Shown in pieces: positions 6,691-15,001 of a stretch of DNA of 64,000 nt (within the stretch, counting starts at the first letter, position 1; the number at the start of each line of letters is the position of its first letter). A program made the position numbers and the translations under genes. Source of the DNA: DASQZK01 sp963771005 (GTDB taxonomy: Bacteria; Bacteroidota; Bacteroidia; Bacteroidales; GCA-2748055); contig CAVYRO010000002.1 of the NCBI GenBank assembly GCA_963771005.1, positions 1,426,001 through 1,490,000 on the forward strand, in the 5' to 3' direction. The notes under the pieces are model-generated. The model saw nothing but the letters and a program-made list of their open reading frames with translations. It had not been told where the DNA came from and did no database searches.

Positions 6691-8250
6691 TTACCCGATA
6701 ACAGCCGCTTCCTTATCCTTTAGGGACAGTGTAAGGGCAACAGCGCTTTTTCTCTCACGGGTCACAAATTTCCTTCTTTCCCTCCGGCAAAGTATCTGGA
6801 TGATCTGCCGGCCGGAGAGCGCTGCTATTACCGTACCCGTAAAAGGCGAAGTCCATTGACCGGCCATATAAAGACCTTTGAGACCTTCAACGGTTCGAAC
6901 GGGCTCCATGGACAGGATATTTTGCCGGGTAAGGTACCATCCATCAGGCGAGCCCTTCCAGTTCCCGGTGTATCGGTTATAGGTTGCAGGCGTGGGCACG
7001 TCGGCTACTTCCACCTGCGATTCAAACCCCGGCCACGTCTTTTCCAGTTCCCTTATTGTGTGCTCTGCGATACGTTTTTTCTCTGATTTGTAGGCCTGCC
7101 TGTCTTTCGCAAGTTCTTCCCAATAACCGTATTCCGTATCGAACCAGACTTCGACCTCCGATTTGCCCGCGGGCGCCATGGAGGGGTCAAAACAATGGTT
7201 GATGACCTGCATCCAGGTATGCCTGTATCCTGCAATGGTTATGGGCTCGTTCATTTCAAGGATAAGGCGGTGGGGTTCGTCAGAAAGATCGCGGTTCACA
7301 CCCAGCATGACATGGGTGATCGGCTTAACAGGCTGCCAGTTTTCGTACATATTCCTGATCCTCTCATCCAGGTATTTTCCCCCGAGAAGGTCATAATGAA
7401 GGGTATGGCCGTCACCCGCCCATATCACGTAGTCAGCACGTCTTTCCGTCCCGTCCTCCAGCCGGATTCCCTCAACCTGGTCATTTTCGATGATCAGGCC
7501 GTCGACCCGGCTGTTAAAATTAATCTCTCCACCCAGCTCATTGAAAAGTTCTGCCACATGAAAGGCAACTTTTTGAGATCCTCCAAGGGGAACGCCCGCT
7601 CCTGTAACCCCGTTTTTGATAAAGCCGATCAGGGCAATCATCGGAAAATCCGGCATAGGCCATCCGGGGGCATCAATTAAGTAACGAACAGCCTCTCGCA
7701 AAAAAGGGTGTTTGAAACGGCCGGCAAACTCCTGAACAGAAACCTTATTGTATTTCATAAACAACCTGACAAGGGGCAAGACAGATGGCAATGACCGGAT
7801 CCTGTCAAAAATATTCTGAAACTCTTTCGGTTTTAAGGAAGCAGCCTCCATCAGGTCGGGTCCGAACATAACGCGGGAAAGTGCCCTTATCAATTTAGAA
7901 TCACCGGGAGAGATAGTCATCATATCCGTCTCAAATTCCTTCCGGTTGACAGAAAACCTGAGTTTGTTTCCCATTCCTTCAACCCGGTTCATTTCGGGAG
8001 GATAATAAAAATCGAAATTTTCCGTGACCCCAAGCTCTTCCCACATTTCATGAAACGGACCCGAGAGGGAACCCGTGAGCATGTGCATGCTGATATCGAA
8101 GGTATAGCCTTTTTTTGACCAGGCAGTGCATAAACCGCCGGGAATCTTATGCATTTCGTAAATCGAGGTGTCAAAGCCATTCATCCGGGCATAACAACCT
8201 GCTGATAAGCCGGAGATCCCGGCTCCTACGACAATGATCGATTTTTCCAT
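6691..8250 (-). CDS. CrtI/phytoene-desaturase-like FAD-dependent oxidoreductase
   Basis: The 519-residue flavoprotein has an N-terminal dinucleotide-binding motif (VVGAGISGLSAG, residues ~7-18), a glycine-rich GGLCTAWSKKGYTFD segment typical of carotenoid desaturase-like enzymes, and a C-terminal FAD-closing motif (GLYMAGQWTSPFTGTVIAAL). The family includes phytoene desaturases, retinol saturase-like enzymes and other NAD(P)/FAD oxidoreductases. No phytoene synthase or other carotenoid gene is adjacent, so a carotenoid substrate is not supported. The last ~35 residues are basic and unusual, perhaps a tail extension. The start ATG directly precedes the flavin motif. A TACATTTG -7 element lies ~170 nt upstream. 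Confidence 0.8.
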   Translation of the reverse strand: MEKSIIVVGAGISGLSAGCYARMNGFDTSIYEMHKIPGGLCTAWSKKGYTFDISMHMLTGSLSGPFHEMWEELGVTENFDFYYPPEMNRVEGMGNKLRFSVNRKEFETDMMTISPGDSKLIRALSRVMFGPDLMEAASLKPKEFQNIFDRIRSLPSVLPLVRLFMKYNKVSVQEFAGRFKHPFLREAVRYLIDAPGWPMPDFPMIALIGFIKNGVTGAGVPLGGSQKVAFHVAELFNELGGEINFNSRVDGLIIENDQVEGIRLEDGTERRADYVIWAGDGHTLHYDLLGGKYLDERIRNMYENWQPVKPITHVMLGVNRDLSDEPHRLILEMNEPITIAGYRHTWMQVINHCFDPSMAPAGKSEVEVWFDTEYGYWEELAKDRQAYKSEKKRIAEHTIRELEKTWPGFESQVEVADVPTPATYNRYTGNWKGSPDGWYLTRQNILSMEPVRTVEGLKGLYMAGQWTSPFTGTVIAALSGRQIIQILCRRERRKFVTRERKSAVALTLSLKDKEAAVIG

Positions 8251-8422
8251 GGTTATAAATCTTACCTGTTTTAACTCTGAAACTATTGGGAATGATAAAA
8301 GAGAGCATCATGGCAGATCTTCACCTTGTCATCCGGTGCTTCTGATCAATCATTATGACCCCGGCCTTATTGAGGAAAGGAACGAACAGAGCTCTTGCAT
8401 TGCCCCGGTCGGACTACACGAT

Positions 8423-8430
8423 CAAATGTA
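8423..8430 (-). promoter_or_regulatory. Putative -7 element (TACATTTG) for the FAD oxidoreductase
   Basis: The minus strand reads TACATTTG, a full match to the Bacteroidota -7 consensus TAnnTTTG, in the gap upstream of the gene starting at 8250. The -33 TTG box is not clear. Confidence 0.4.
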
Positions 8431-8507
8431 CATAAATCCGGGAATTTTCAATTTATTTTTTACAATATTAACACCTGTCTAACGAGGGTGCGACTGGGAG
8501 AGATTGG

Positions 8508-8985
8508 AATTTGGTGATTTGGTGATCTGGTGATTTGGTGAAGTGGAAGAGGAAGAAGAACACGGATCCGGAAGAATTTAGTGATTTATTGATTTGTTGA
8601 TTTGTTGAATGGAGTTCAAACCATCTCAAACCATTTCAAACCATCTTTCTTAATCTGTGATAATCTGTGAAATCTGTGGTGAAACTCCCCGAAGAATTTG
8701 GTGATTTGTTGATTTGTTGATTTGTTGAATGGAGTTGATACCACCTGAAACCATTTCAAACCATTTCAAACCATCTCAAACCATCTCAAACCATCTTTCT
8801 TAATCTGTGATAATCTGTGAAATCTGTGGTGAAACTCCCCGAAGAATTTGGTGATTTGCTGAATGGAGTTGAAACCATTTCAAACCATTTCAAACCATTT
8901 CAAACCATCTCAAACCATTTCAAACCATTTCAAACCCTCTCAAACCATTTCAAACCATCTTTCTTAATCTGTGGTAAAACTCCCC
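8508..8985. repeat. Dispersed mosaic repeat, copy 2 (tandem units)
   Basis: Three successive units each run GAAGAATTTGGTGATTTG, AATGGAGTT, a CAAACCATTT/CAAACCATCT tract of variable length, TTCTTAATCTGTGATAATC and GTGGTGAAACTCCCC. Unit starts are near 8570, 8690 and 8840; they differ mainly in the number of 10-bp steps. A 62-codon + strand frame inside is repeat-derived. Confidence 0.88.
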
Positions 8986-8996
8986 TGAAACAAGAT

Positions 8997-9455
8997 TCAT
9001 CCTGAATGGAGTTTCAATTCATATTTTTCTATCCAGACTTTAACACTTATTTTGGAAGTCAGTTGCCCAATCAGCTCAAAAGGGATCTTCTCCGGCTTCC
9101 GGAACCGGATACAGCCTTTTCCCATATCAGGCTTCGAACCGGATTGCTTTGCATATTCACCAACGAACCATTCCAGAAGACCCTTATCGGAATAAAGTCC
9201 CATATGATAAAGCGAGATGAAATTCTTTTGGGAAGCGATATTCATAAGAGGCAGTGCTTGTTTGGGATCGGCATGATATCCTTTTGGATATAAAGAATGA
9301 GGGACCACATATCCAATCATGCCATAACTTATCGTTTCGGCAAATCCTTCCGGAAGGTTTCCGAGGATCACTTCCCGCAGCTTTTTGAAAGCCTGTTTAC
9401 GATCGTCTGGAATCCGGTCGAGATATTGCTCCGGTGAATCGGCTTCTATTCTCAT
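8997..9455 (-). CDS. DUF1801 domain protein
   Basis: The 152-residue cytosolic protein has the DUF1801 pattern: SPEQYLDRIPDDRKQAFKKL, REVILGNLPEGFAETISYGM, an IASQKNFISLYHMGLY strand pair, and a GKGCIRFRKPEKIPFELIG segment near the C-terminus. DUF1801 proteins have a YdhG-like fold and no established activity; they are common as single genes in Bacteroidota. It is distantly related to the YdeI-type protein at 5340-5939. A TACATTTG -7 element lies ~60 nt upstream of the ATG. The gene is bracketed by two copies of the mosaic repeat. Confidence 0.85.
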   Translation of the reverse strand: MRIEADSPEQYLDRIPDDRKQAFKKLREVILGNLPEGFAETISYGMIGYVVPHSLYPKGYHADPKQALPLMNIASQKNFISLYHMGLYSDKGLLEWFVGEYAKQSGSKPDMGKGCIRFRKPEKIPFELIGQLTSKISVKVWIEKYELKLHSG

Positions 9456-9516
9456 TTTCTTACTCTTTTTTGTTTGTTACTGACGTGGCGGCCAGAAATT
9501 ATAAAGGAACGAAGGA

Positions 9517-9524
9517 CAAATGTA
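9517..9524 (-). promoter_or_regulatory. Putative -7 element (TACATTTG) for the DUF1801 gene
   Basis: The minus strand reads TACATTTG, matching TAnnTTTG, ~62 nt upstream of the start at 9455. This is a plausible leader length. No convincing -33 box was seen. Confidence 0.45.
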
Positions 9525-9660
9525 TAGTTAGCCGGGACATACTTTCGTTCCGTTTCATATTTGACCATTGGACAGCCGTAATTGTTCATGCATCGGTACT
9601 TTACAAGATCGTTTTTCCGTCCGTTTTCGTTAATTCATTGTCTGCGGGTTCCCAGAGTTT

Positions 9661-9955
9661 TGGTGAAGAGGAAGAGGAACACGGATCCCGGAAGAATTTG
9701 TTGATTTGTTGATTTGGTGATTTGGTGAAGTAGAAGAGGAACACGGATTTGACGGATTTGTGCGGATAATCACGGAGCTAATCAGTGATAATCTGTGAAA
9801 TCTGTGGTTAAACTCCCGGAAGAATTTGGTGATTTGTTGCTTTGTTGATTTGTTGAATCGAGTTGAAACCATTTCAAACCATCTCAAACCATTTCAAACA
9901 ATCCTCAAACAATCCTCAAACAATCCTTAAACAATCCTTAAACAATCTGAAACAA
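9661..9955. repeat. Dispersed mosaic repeat, copy 3
   Basis: Contains AACACGGATCC, GAAGAATTTGTTGATTTG, the ACGGATTTGTGCGGATAATC module, AATCTGTGAAATCTGTGG, and a CAAACCATTT tract that shifts to CAAACAATCC steps. An 85-codon minus-strand frame across it is repeat-derived. Confidence 0.85.
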
Positions 9956-10034
9956 CTTTTTCTCCGAAGTGAACAAAATATTCCTTTTTTGTTTTAATCT
10001 ACATATCACACTATACTCCAAAAACTTGCCACTC

Positions 10035-10454
10035 ATGAATTACAAAGAAAAAATCGGAACAGCAGATCACCCTTTGAAGCTGAAGACGCCTCCACTTTCA
10101 TCGGAATTTACCATGCATGTCGCTGAGAAAGACGGGAGGGAGATCCTGGTATGCACCGTCGGATCGACCGTCCTGCATTACGATGCACGGTGTATCGACG
10201 ATCTGTACAATATGCTGAAGAAACGCGGCGACTGGATGGATCTCGGGAGCAAAGATGAAAAGCAGGACACCCTTGAGGATACGGTCGAGCATTGGGGCCG
10301 GTCTCCGGAGAACCCGGTTGGAGGATGGTACGGTCTTAAAAAGAATTTCAGGGGAAGATTCGGTATGTACATTCCTCCCTTAATGGAAGCTATCGGCCTG
10401 GCGGAGGTTACCCATGAGAAAAAAGGAAACCGGATGAGGGCTAAGCCATCCTGA
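10035..10454 (+). CDS. Hypothetical cytosolic protein
   Basis: The ~139-residue product starts MNYKEKIGTADHPLKLKTPP. It has mixed alpha/beta character (FTMHVAEKDGREILVCTVGS, ARCIDDLYNMLKKRGDWMDL) and a conserved-looking C-terminal motif (GGWYGLKKNFRGRFGMYIPP). It has no signal peptide or membrane segment. I have the impression of a small Bacteroidota/actinobacterial family of this layout but cannot name it with confidence. The start is the ATG after a short A+T-rich leader; an upstream in-frame ATG would add a hydrophobic leader that looks non-native. It is convergent with the YCII-like gene. Confidence 0.7.
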   Translation: MNYKEKIGTADHPLKLKTPPLSSEFTMHVAEKDGREILVCTVGSTVLHYDARCIDDLYNMLKKRGDWMDLGSKDEKQDTLEDTVEHWGRSPENPVGGWYGLKKNFRGRFGMYIPPLMEAIGLAEVTHEKKGNRMRAKPS

Positions 10455-10458
10455 GAAG

Positions 10459-10746
10459 TTAACCCAATGTCTCCAGTTTATGCTTCAGGATCTTTCTTTC
10501 AGCTTCTGACCGGGTAAGTTCCATAGCCGTTTCCAGGTGTTGCCTGGCCGCTTGTTTTTGCTCCATCCGGATATAAAATTTAATTCCATTGGCCAGCGGC
10601 GAACCGAGGTCCACGAGTTTATCGCCACACTTTTTTGCCCATTCCATCCAGGGCTCCATTCCTTTGGCTTGTTCTTCCTGCGACCTGTTGGAAGTTTCCA
10701 TTTGTGCGTCCGCCGGTGCATGGTAGATTACAAGAAATTTTTTCAT
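10459..10746 (-). CDS. YCII-related (DGPF) N-terminus fused to an ECF-sigma-like C-terminal tail
   Basis: The 95-residue ORF has a first half (MKKFLVIYHAPADAQMETSN ... WMEWAKKCGDKLVDLGSPLA) that is the N-terminal part of a YCII-related/DGPF protein. At NGIKFYIRM it switches to QAARQHLETAMELTRSEAER and KILKHKLETLG, which matches the C-terminal tail of ECF42-type sigma factors (AYERALELTxNxAERRFLxRRL). DGPF and ECF42 genes are known neighbours, so the simplest reading is a deletion that joined the 5' end of one to the 3' end of the other in frame. The product probably has neither activity. Start and frame are clear; function is doubtful. Confidence 0.65.
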   Translation of the reverse strand: MKKFLVIYHAPADAQMETSNRSQEEQAKGMEPWMEWAKKCGDKLVDLGSPLANGIKFYIRMEQKQAARQHLETAMELTRSEAERKILKHKLETLG

Positions 10747-11080
10747 TTCGTTAAAATTTAAAGGTGAATATTAGTGTTTCTTCCATCTACCCCATTGACG
10801 AATAACCCGCTTATATTTGGACAAAATATAAAAAAAATATTCCTGCAATTTCAGGAGCCAGACCAGGCAAAGGTGTTTCCTATCAACAAGTATAGCTTCC
10901 TTAATGTTCAGTAATATACTGATTTGCAGATTATTTACCCCGCGCAATATGCAATCATGAATTTCATCTCGAAGAGAAAAAGAGCGGGCTTAAATTGGCA
11001 TTTAATTAACCGGTTTATGAATCATTCTGAAAACCGGGTTAAAAGAGTATTCTCATCTTCATCTGTTTCATTTTATTTTT

Positions 11081-11156
11081 TGTATTGCATTACAATTTTC
11101 CATCTAATTTTATGTATTGCAATACAATTTTTTAGCCAATTTTATGTATTGCAACA
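11081..11156. repeat. Three palindromic sites at exact 32-bp spacing
   Basis: TGTATTGCAATACA, a perfect 14-bp palindrome, lies at 11113-11126, with variants TGTATTGCATTACA at 11081 and TGTATTGCAACA at 11145. The linkers are also related (ATTTT..AGCCAATTTTA). The period of 32 bp is three helical turns, so the sites face the same side of the DNA. They lie in an otherwise empty gap (10747-11368), about 210-290 bp upstream of the + strand hypothetical gene. They could be a cooperative operator or an iteron-like array. Confidence 0.6.
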
Positions 11157-11368
11157 GATCAAATCAACTACTTTTCTTACATTATTCATATTTCCCTAAA
11201 CTTAATCCACTGTCCATTGTTCTAAATGCTTCTAAGTCCAAGCTATTTGCTTTAAAGGGACGGGCTTTATTCTACACTCTCTTTATCCGGCGATCAAAAC
11301 GAATTTATCCCTTTATGATGCTGCCGGTCCTTTATATGCGATAAATAATCGTAAATGAATAATGGGCT

Positions 11369-12304
11369 ATGAAATCACAAACCAAGTCTAAGGAATTCGA
11401 TAAACGTGATGTGGCAACCGCAAACAAATCGCTGAATTCTGCAACATTCAAAGGCCGGTTTATCCGGACCGACCGTAATATTCCGGATCCGGATTGGAAG
11501 ATAAATGACGGGCAAACGGTAAACGAGTACGTCCGCATTCAGATGAACCGGTTCAGAGATGAAGTGAAAACTCTGGCATTTGATAAATTTCCCGGAGGTG
11601 TTTTCCAAAAGTACGATGCCAACACAATACTGACGATCGCACATCATCATTTTCCAGAGCTGGTTGCTCCTACGGCCAGGGATTTATTGCATGTTTACGG
11701 CCCCGATCGGGATAATCTCAAAGACTGGACAAGCTATTACCGTTATGCATGGAAAGACAAAGGGCCGAACGGGATCATTTATTCTACTGATTCACAGATC
11801 ATCCGGGAGGGAAAACTCGCATGCAACTCATACGCGTACTCCGGACAAAGCTCGTATGCACTTGTCGGCGCCGGCATATTGTTCCGTCCGCTTTTCGGAG
11901 ATTCCGTGATCAATATCAGACCCTATGTACAGTGGCTCACGAGTGCCAGCTTCACAGGTACGGAAAACTCACGGGCATCAGCCACAGCAAATCTGGGCAT
12001 TTATGTTGAGAGTTGGCCGGTAACCGGAGGTGCTCACTATGTTGATAAGGACTATTGGATACCCATATGGTCGCAGAACACACAAAATTACCTGACGAAT
12101 ACCACCTCAGGAGGAACGGCAACCGTAGCAGACGGTTTAACGACTGAAATACTTGCAGTTACACAACGCAAATATGCCATATTCGTTTATGCCTATCTCG
12201 AAACGAGCGCCGATCCGCAACAGCACCAAAATGAATTGCGTTTCGTAACCCTCGACATAGACGCCACCATGCCGTTTGTCGTGGTGCAGGAAAAGTTGGT
12301 CTGA
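11369..12304 (+). CDS. Hypothetical protein, probable beta-rich C-terminal domain
   Basis: The 311-residue product has no signal peptide. The N-terminal ~90 residues are polar (MKSQTKSKEFDKRDVATANK). Next comes a helical segment (ANTILTIAHHHFPELVAPTA), then a long region rich in Thr, Ser, Tyr and aromatic strands (VGAGILFRPLFGDSVINIRP, SASFTGTENSRASATANLGI) suggesting a beta-sandwich. I recognise no family. It stands alone on the + strand, and the nearest upstream feature is the 32-bp-phased palindrome cluster. A role in surface or particle assembly would be a guess. Confidence 0.6.
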   Translation: MKSQTKSKEFDKRDVATANKSLNSATFKGRFIRTDRNIPDPDWKINDGQTVNEYVRIQMNRFRDEVKTLAFDKFPGGVFQKYDANTILTIAHHHFPELVAPTARDLLHVYGPDRDNLKDWTSYYRYAWKDKGPNGIIYSTDSQIIREGKLACNSYAYSGQSSYALVGAGILFRPLFGDSVINIRPYVQWLTSASFTGTENSRASATANLGIYVESWPVTGGAHYVDKDYWIPIWSQNTQNYLTNTTSGGTATVADGLTTEILAVTQRKYAIFVYAYLETSADPQQHQNELRFVTLDIDATMPFVVVQEKLV

Positions 12305-12330
12305 TGATTCCGTCCTGGTGGCAGTAAAGA

Positions 12331-12618
12331 TCATGGGTCAGCAAGTTCCGTCTGTCCCTGAAAATTATCTCTTGCCGGAAAATTCGCAGAGCGGATCACT
12401 TCATCCCGGAGGATCACACTGGGGATCCGGGTGCCCTTGATGCCCGAGCCCCTAATGGGATTGCATTTTTTCTTTGATAATAAAAGTACCAAAATTTGAA
12501 AATCCCGGCCGTCCAGCGCGGGAAGGTCAATCAATTCCTGGATGAAGATATACTCCTTTAGCTTGTGCCTTAGATAGACCGTAAACCGGATACCTGTTCC
12601 GAAAAACCAATAAATCAT
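12331..12618 (-). CDS. Doubtful small ORF
   Basis: This 95-codon frame starts MIYWFFGTGIRFTVYLRHKL and contains YIFIQELIDLPALDGRDFQI and IPSVILRDEVIRSANFP. There is no homologue I can name and no strong start signal. It fills the gap between the hypothetical + strand gene and the DUF2059-like gene and could be a real small gene, a fragment, or chance. It is listed because nothing else explains this stretch. Confidence 0.22.
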   Translation of the reverse strand: MIYWFFGTGIRFTVYLRHKLKEYIFIQELIDLPALDGRDFQILVLLLSKKKCNPIRGSGIKGTRIPSVILRDEVIRSANFPARDNFQGQTELADP

Positions 12619-12635
12619 TACCTTATCTCACCTTC

Positions 12636-13151
12636 TTATTCAATTTCCCATTCAAGTTTTTTTCCAGTCTCATGTACGATATCCTGGATTGCAGGTGCTG
12701 CTGTAGCGGCAATCTTTATTAAATCTACGAACATCTTTTTCCCCAGTGATGTCTTATACAACTCAATCATTTGATCCATCTCTTTTTCAGTGAAGCAATT
12801 CCGGTATAAATTAACGAGAATATTCTCAATGATGCGGTGTGCATAGCCCGCTTGACAAGATTCCAAAAGCCTGGCATAATACTCTTTGGACCGTGCGGTA
12901 TCTTTTGACTGCGCATCCTCAATTGAAAGCCTGATGACATTATCCATGCTAACAGGACCTTTTTCTGACCTGAAAACACGAATCTTTGATGTAAGTGAAT
13001 CTTCAGGCGGGGGAGTTGTGTCAACTTTGAGCCGGGTATCACCAAAAAGCGATTTGAGAGCATTGTATTCAGTGCTATCAGACTGTGCATTCAAACTAAT
13101 TGAATACAGGCAGAGTCCAAGAAATGCCAAAGAAATTTTAAAAGCTTTCAT
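12636..13151 (-). CDS. Secreted DUF2059-like protein
   Basis: The ~171-residue protein has a signal peptide (MKAFKISLAFLGLCLYSISL, cleaved after NAQ). Its C-terminal half has the DUF2059 look: IIENILVNLYRNCFTEKEMD, QMIELYKTSLGKKMF, then IKIAATAAPAIQDIVHETGK. DUF2059 proteins are periplasmic, of unknown function, and often carry the FTxxEx...YxSxxGKK pattern seen here. The start was taken at the ATG opening the signal peptide; an upstream in-frame ATG adds 37 non-hydrophobic residues. It appears monocistronic. Confidence 0.75.
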   Translation of the reverse strand: MKAFKISLAFLGLCLYSISLNAQSDSTEYNALKSLFGDTRLKVDTTPPPEDSLTSKIRVFRSEKGPVSMDNVIRLSIEDAQSKDTARSKEYYARLLESCQAGYAHRIIENILVNLYRNCFTEKEMDQMIELYKTSLGKKMFVDLIKIAATAAPAIQDIVHETGKKLEWEIE

Positions 13152-13409
13152 CGTAGCAAATTTGAAAATTGTATGTAAGAGATTTAACGAATTCAATACT
13201 ATGCGTTGAAGTACTTGTCGTATCCGGAAACAATTTTCAGGGTGCACCTTCTCCTCTTTCACTGATTATTTAGTAAATTTCACCTTTTGGCCGGTGTATA
13301 TTTACTCGAATCAGCCGAAACCCCCTCGGTATCATCATGGAGGATGCCAGAATCGGTATAAATATGCATGGAAATCGCAGACTTTCGATCAGATATAAAA
13401 CCAAAAATT

Positions 13410-14333
13410 ATGAATCACCGAATCAACCGAAGGGAATTTATGAAAAAGACCGCTAAAGCTTCTATGGCATTATCCTTCTACCCTGATCTTTCATTGATCC
13501 GCAACCGTAGTTCTTTAGAAGGAATAAGGCTTGGCGGACCGTTATTTACGAAGTTTGAAAGTCCGGAAGACTGGATTGGCGCCTTGAAAGCACTGGATTA
13601 CCGTGCTGCCTATTGTCCCCTCGCACCGCAGGCTGGCAGGGAAGAGATCAGGGCGTACAGGGAAGCCGCAAAAAAAGCCGGTATTGTCATATCGGAAGTC
13701 GGAGCCTGGAGCAATACCCTCAGTCCGGATGAACCGGAAAGAAAGGAAGCTATTGAAAAGTGCATCGAAGGGTTGCAGCTGGCCGATGAGATCGGGGCAA
13801 ACTGCTGTGTCAATATCAGCGGATCCAGGAACAGGGAACACTGGGCCGGTCCGCATAAGGACAACCTGACCAAAGACACCTTCGACCTGATCGTGGAGAA
13901 TACCCGAAAGATCATTGATGCCGTGAAGCCTGCACGGACATTTTTTACACTGGAGGCAATGCCCTGGGCTATTCCACATACACCCGGAGAATACGTGGAA
14001 CTTATCAAAGCCATGGACCGTGATCGTTTCGGTGCCCATCTCGATCCGGTCAATATGATCACCAGCCCGGAAATTTATTTCAAAAATGGCGAAATGATCA
14101 GGGAATGCTTTAAGCAATTCGGACCGTATATCCGGAGTTGTCATGCTAAAGACATCATTCTTAATGAGGAAATATATACGCCTCAGCTTACCGAAGTCAG
14201 ACCGGGACTGGGGAATCTCGATTACCGGGCTTACCTTCATGAACTTTCAAAGCTGAAAGACATACCTCTGATGATGGAACATCTTGAAACGGCGGGTGAA
14301 TATGAACTGGCAGCGGAATACATACGCAAATAG
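13410..14333 (+). CDS. Sugar phosphate isomerase/epimerase-like TIM-barrel protein, Tat-type leader
   Basis: The ~307-residue protein is of the xylose-isomerase-like TIM-barrel superfamily (AP endonuclease family 2 fold). The N-terminus MNHRINRREFMKKTAKASMA has a twin-arginine-like motif (NRREFMK) followed by a modest hydrophobic stretch, suggesting Tat export. Barrel features include EAAKKAGIVISEVGAWSNTL, a glutamate in FFTLEAMPW, FGAHLDPVNMITSPE with His and Asp, SCHAKDI and the closing MMEHLETAGEY; these Glu/Asp/His residues usually bind a divalent metal. The substrate is unknown. The start is the ATG before the RR motif. Exported members are frequent in Bacteroidota polysaccharide and inositol-type catabolism, but no such genes adjoin. 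Confidence 0.8.
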   Translation: MNHRINRREFMKKTAKASMALSFYPDLSLIRNRSSLEGIRLGGPLFTKFESPEDWIGALKALDYRAAYCPLAPQAGREEIRAYREAAKKAGIVISEVGAWSNTLSPDEPERKEAIEKCIEGLQLADEIGANCCVNISGSRNREHWAGPHKDNLTKDTFDLIVENTRKIIDAVKPARTFFTLEAMPWAIPHTPGEYVELIKAMDRDRFGAHLDPVNMITSPEIYFKNGEMIRECFKQFGPYIRSCHAKDIILNEEIYTPQLTEVRPGLGNLDYRAYLHELSKLKDIPLMMEHLETAGEYELAAEYIRK

Positions 14334-15001
14334 GGGTATGCCACATTCTTCTTACATGTACGCATAAGAGGAATGATGGGAACCACTTCGTAGTACAGCG
14401 AAATGCAGGCATCCTAACAAGGGGATGAGCAACAGTACGAGATGAAAGATTAATTTCCCAATCTTTTCACCTGTTGCTCCTACCCATGGCTAATGAATGG
14501 CCAGGCTTGCGGGCTGATTCCTCTTTCGAATGGAATAAACGGATCCATCAAAAATATCCATTTCAAATAAACCTGTCCGCGAAAAATGGATACAAATATG
14601 ATGAATCAAGGTACAACTAAATGGATCTTTGACTTTTTTATTTATTTTCCAGTCCTTCCAGAAAAAACAGTGTAAAAATAGTGAATTCTCTTGACAATCA
14701 GGATTTTCGAATCGTACTTTTATATCCTGAAGCGGTACCCTGAATATCCTCTCATCGTTGAATGAATCCGACCGTTTTTTCGGGTAACCCCTCCGGCCGG
14801 AATAAAATTATATGCTATAAGGTTATGTACATGAGCAATCGTCATTAAGCTCAGTATATATCTTTTTTCTTTTGATTCTCTAAATAAAGTTTGCAGAAAA
14901 CTCGACGACCCTTCGGCTCCGCTCAGGGACCGGTGGCTTCATTCAAGAGGGTGAACTTTTCGGTGGTGGTAAGGCAGGCATTATTTTTTAAACCTAAACA
15001 T
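14334..15001. other. Long intergenic gap
   Basis: No coding signal is seen on either strand. It contains the two-tier inverted repeat at 14427-14479, a weaker ATCCATTT...AAATGGAT repeat near 14550-14590, and a CCCTTCGGCTCCGCTCAGGG palindromic motif (~14909-14928) of a kind scattered in many bacterial genomes. The latter is just upstream of the DUF6345 gene start. Confidence 0.6.
14427..14479. other. Two-tier stem-loop
   Basis: The outer arms GAGCAACAG and CTGTTGCTC (9 bp, perfect) enclose inner arms GAAAGATT and AATCTTTTC, giving a stem with a bulge and an AATTTCCC loop. It lies ~95 nt after the TIM-barrel gene. It could be a terminator hairpin (no U-tract follows) or a structured RNA. Confidence 0.35.

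Noticed and set aside
6691..8250. Carotenoid biosynthesis role for the CrtI-like protein
   Set aside because: No phytoene synthase, cyclase or polyprenyl synthase is nearby; the fold alone does not define the substrate.
8508..8985. CRISPR array suspected from regular short repeats
   Set aside because: Repeats step by 10 bp with no unique spacers, and no cas gene is present.
8817..9005. 62-codon + strand ORF
   Set aside because: It translates the CAAACCATTT tract (HFKPFQTISN); no coding character.
10924..11199. 91-codon + strand ORF over the palindrome cluster
   Set aside because: Phe/Ile-rich translation of A+T-rich non-coding DNA containing the 32-bp repeats.
14334..15001. tRNA or small RNA gene in the long gap
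   Set aside because: No cloverleaf or T-loop (GTTCRANNC) pattern found; only inverted repeats are seen.
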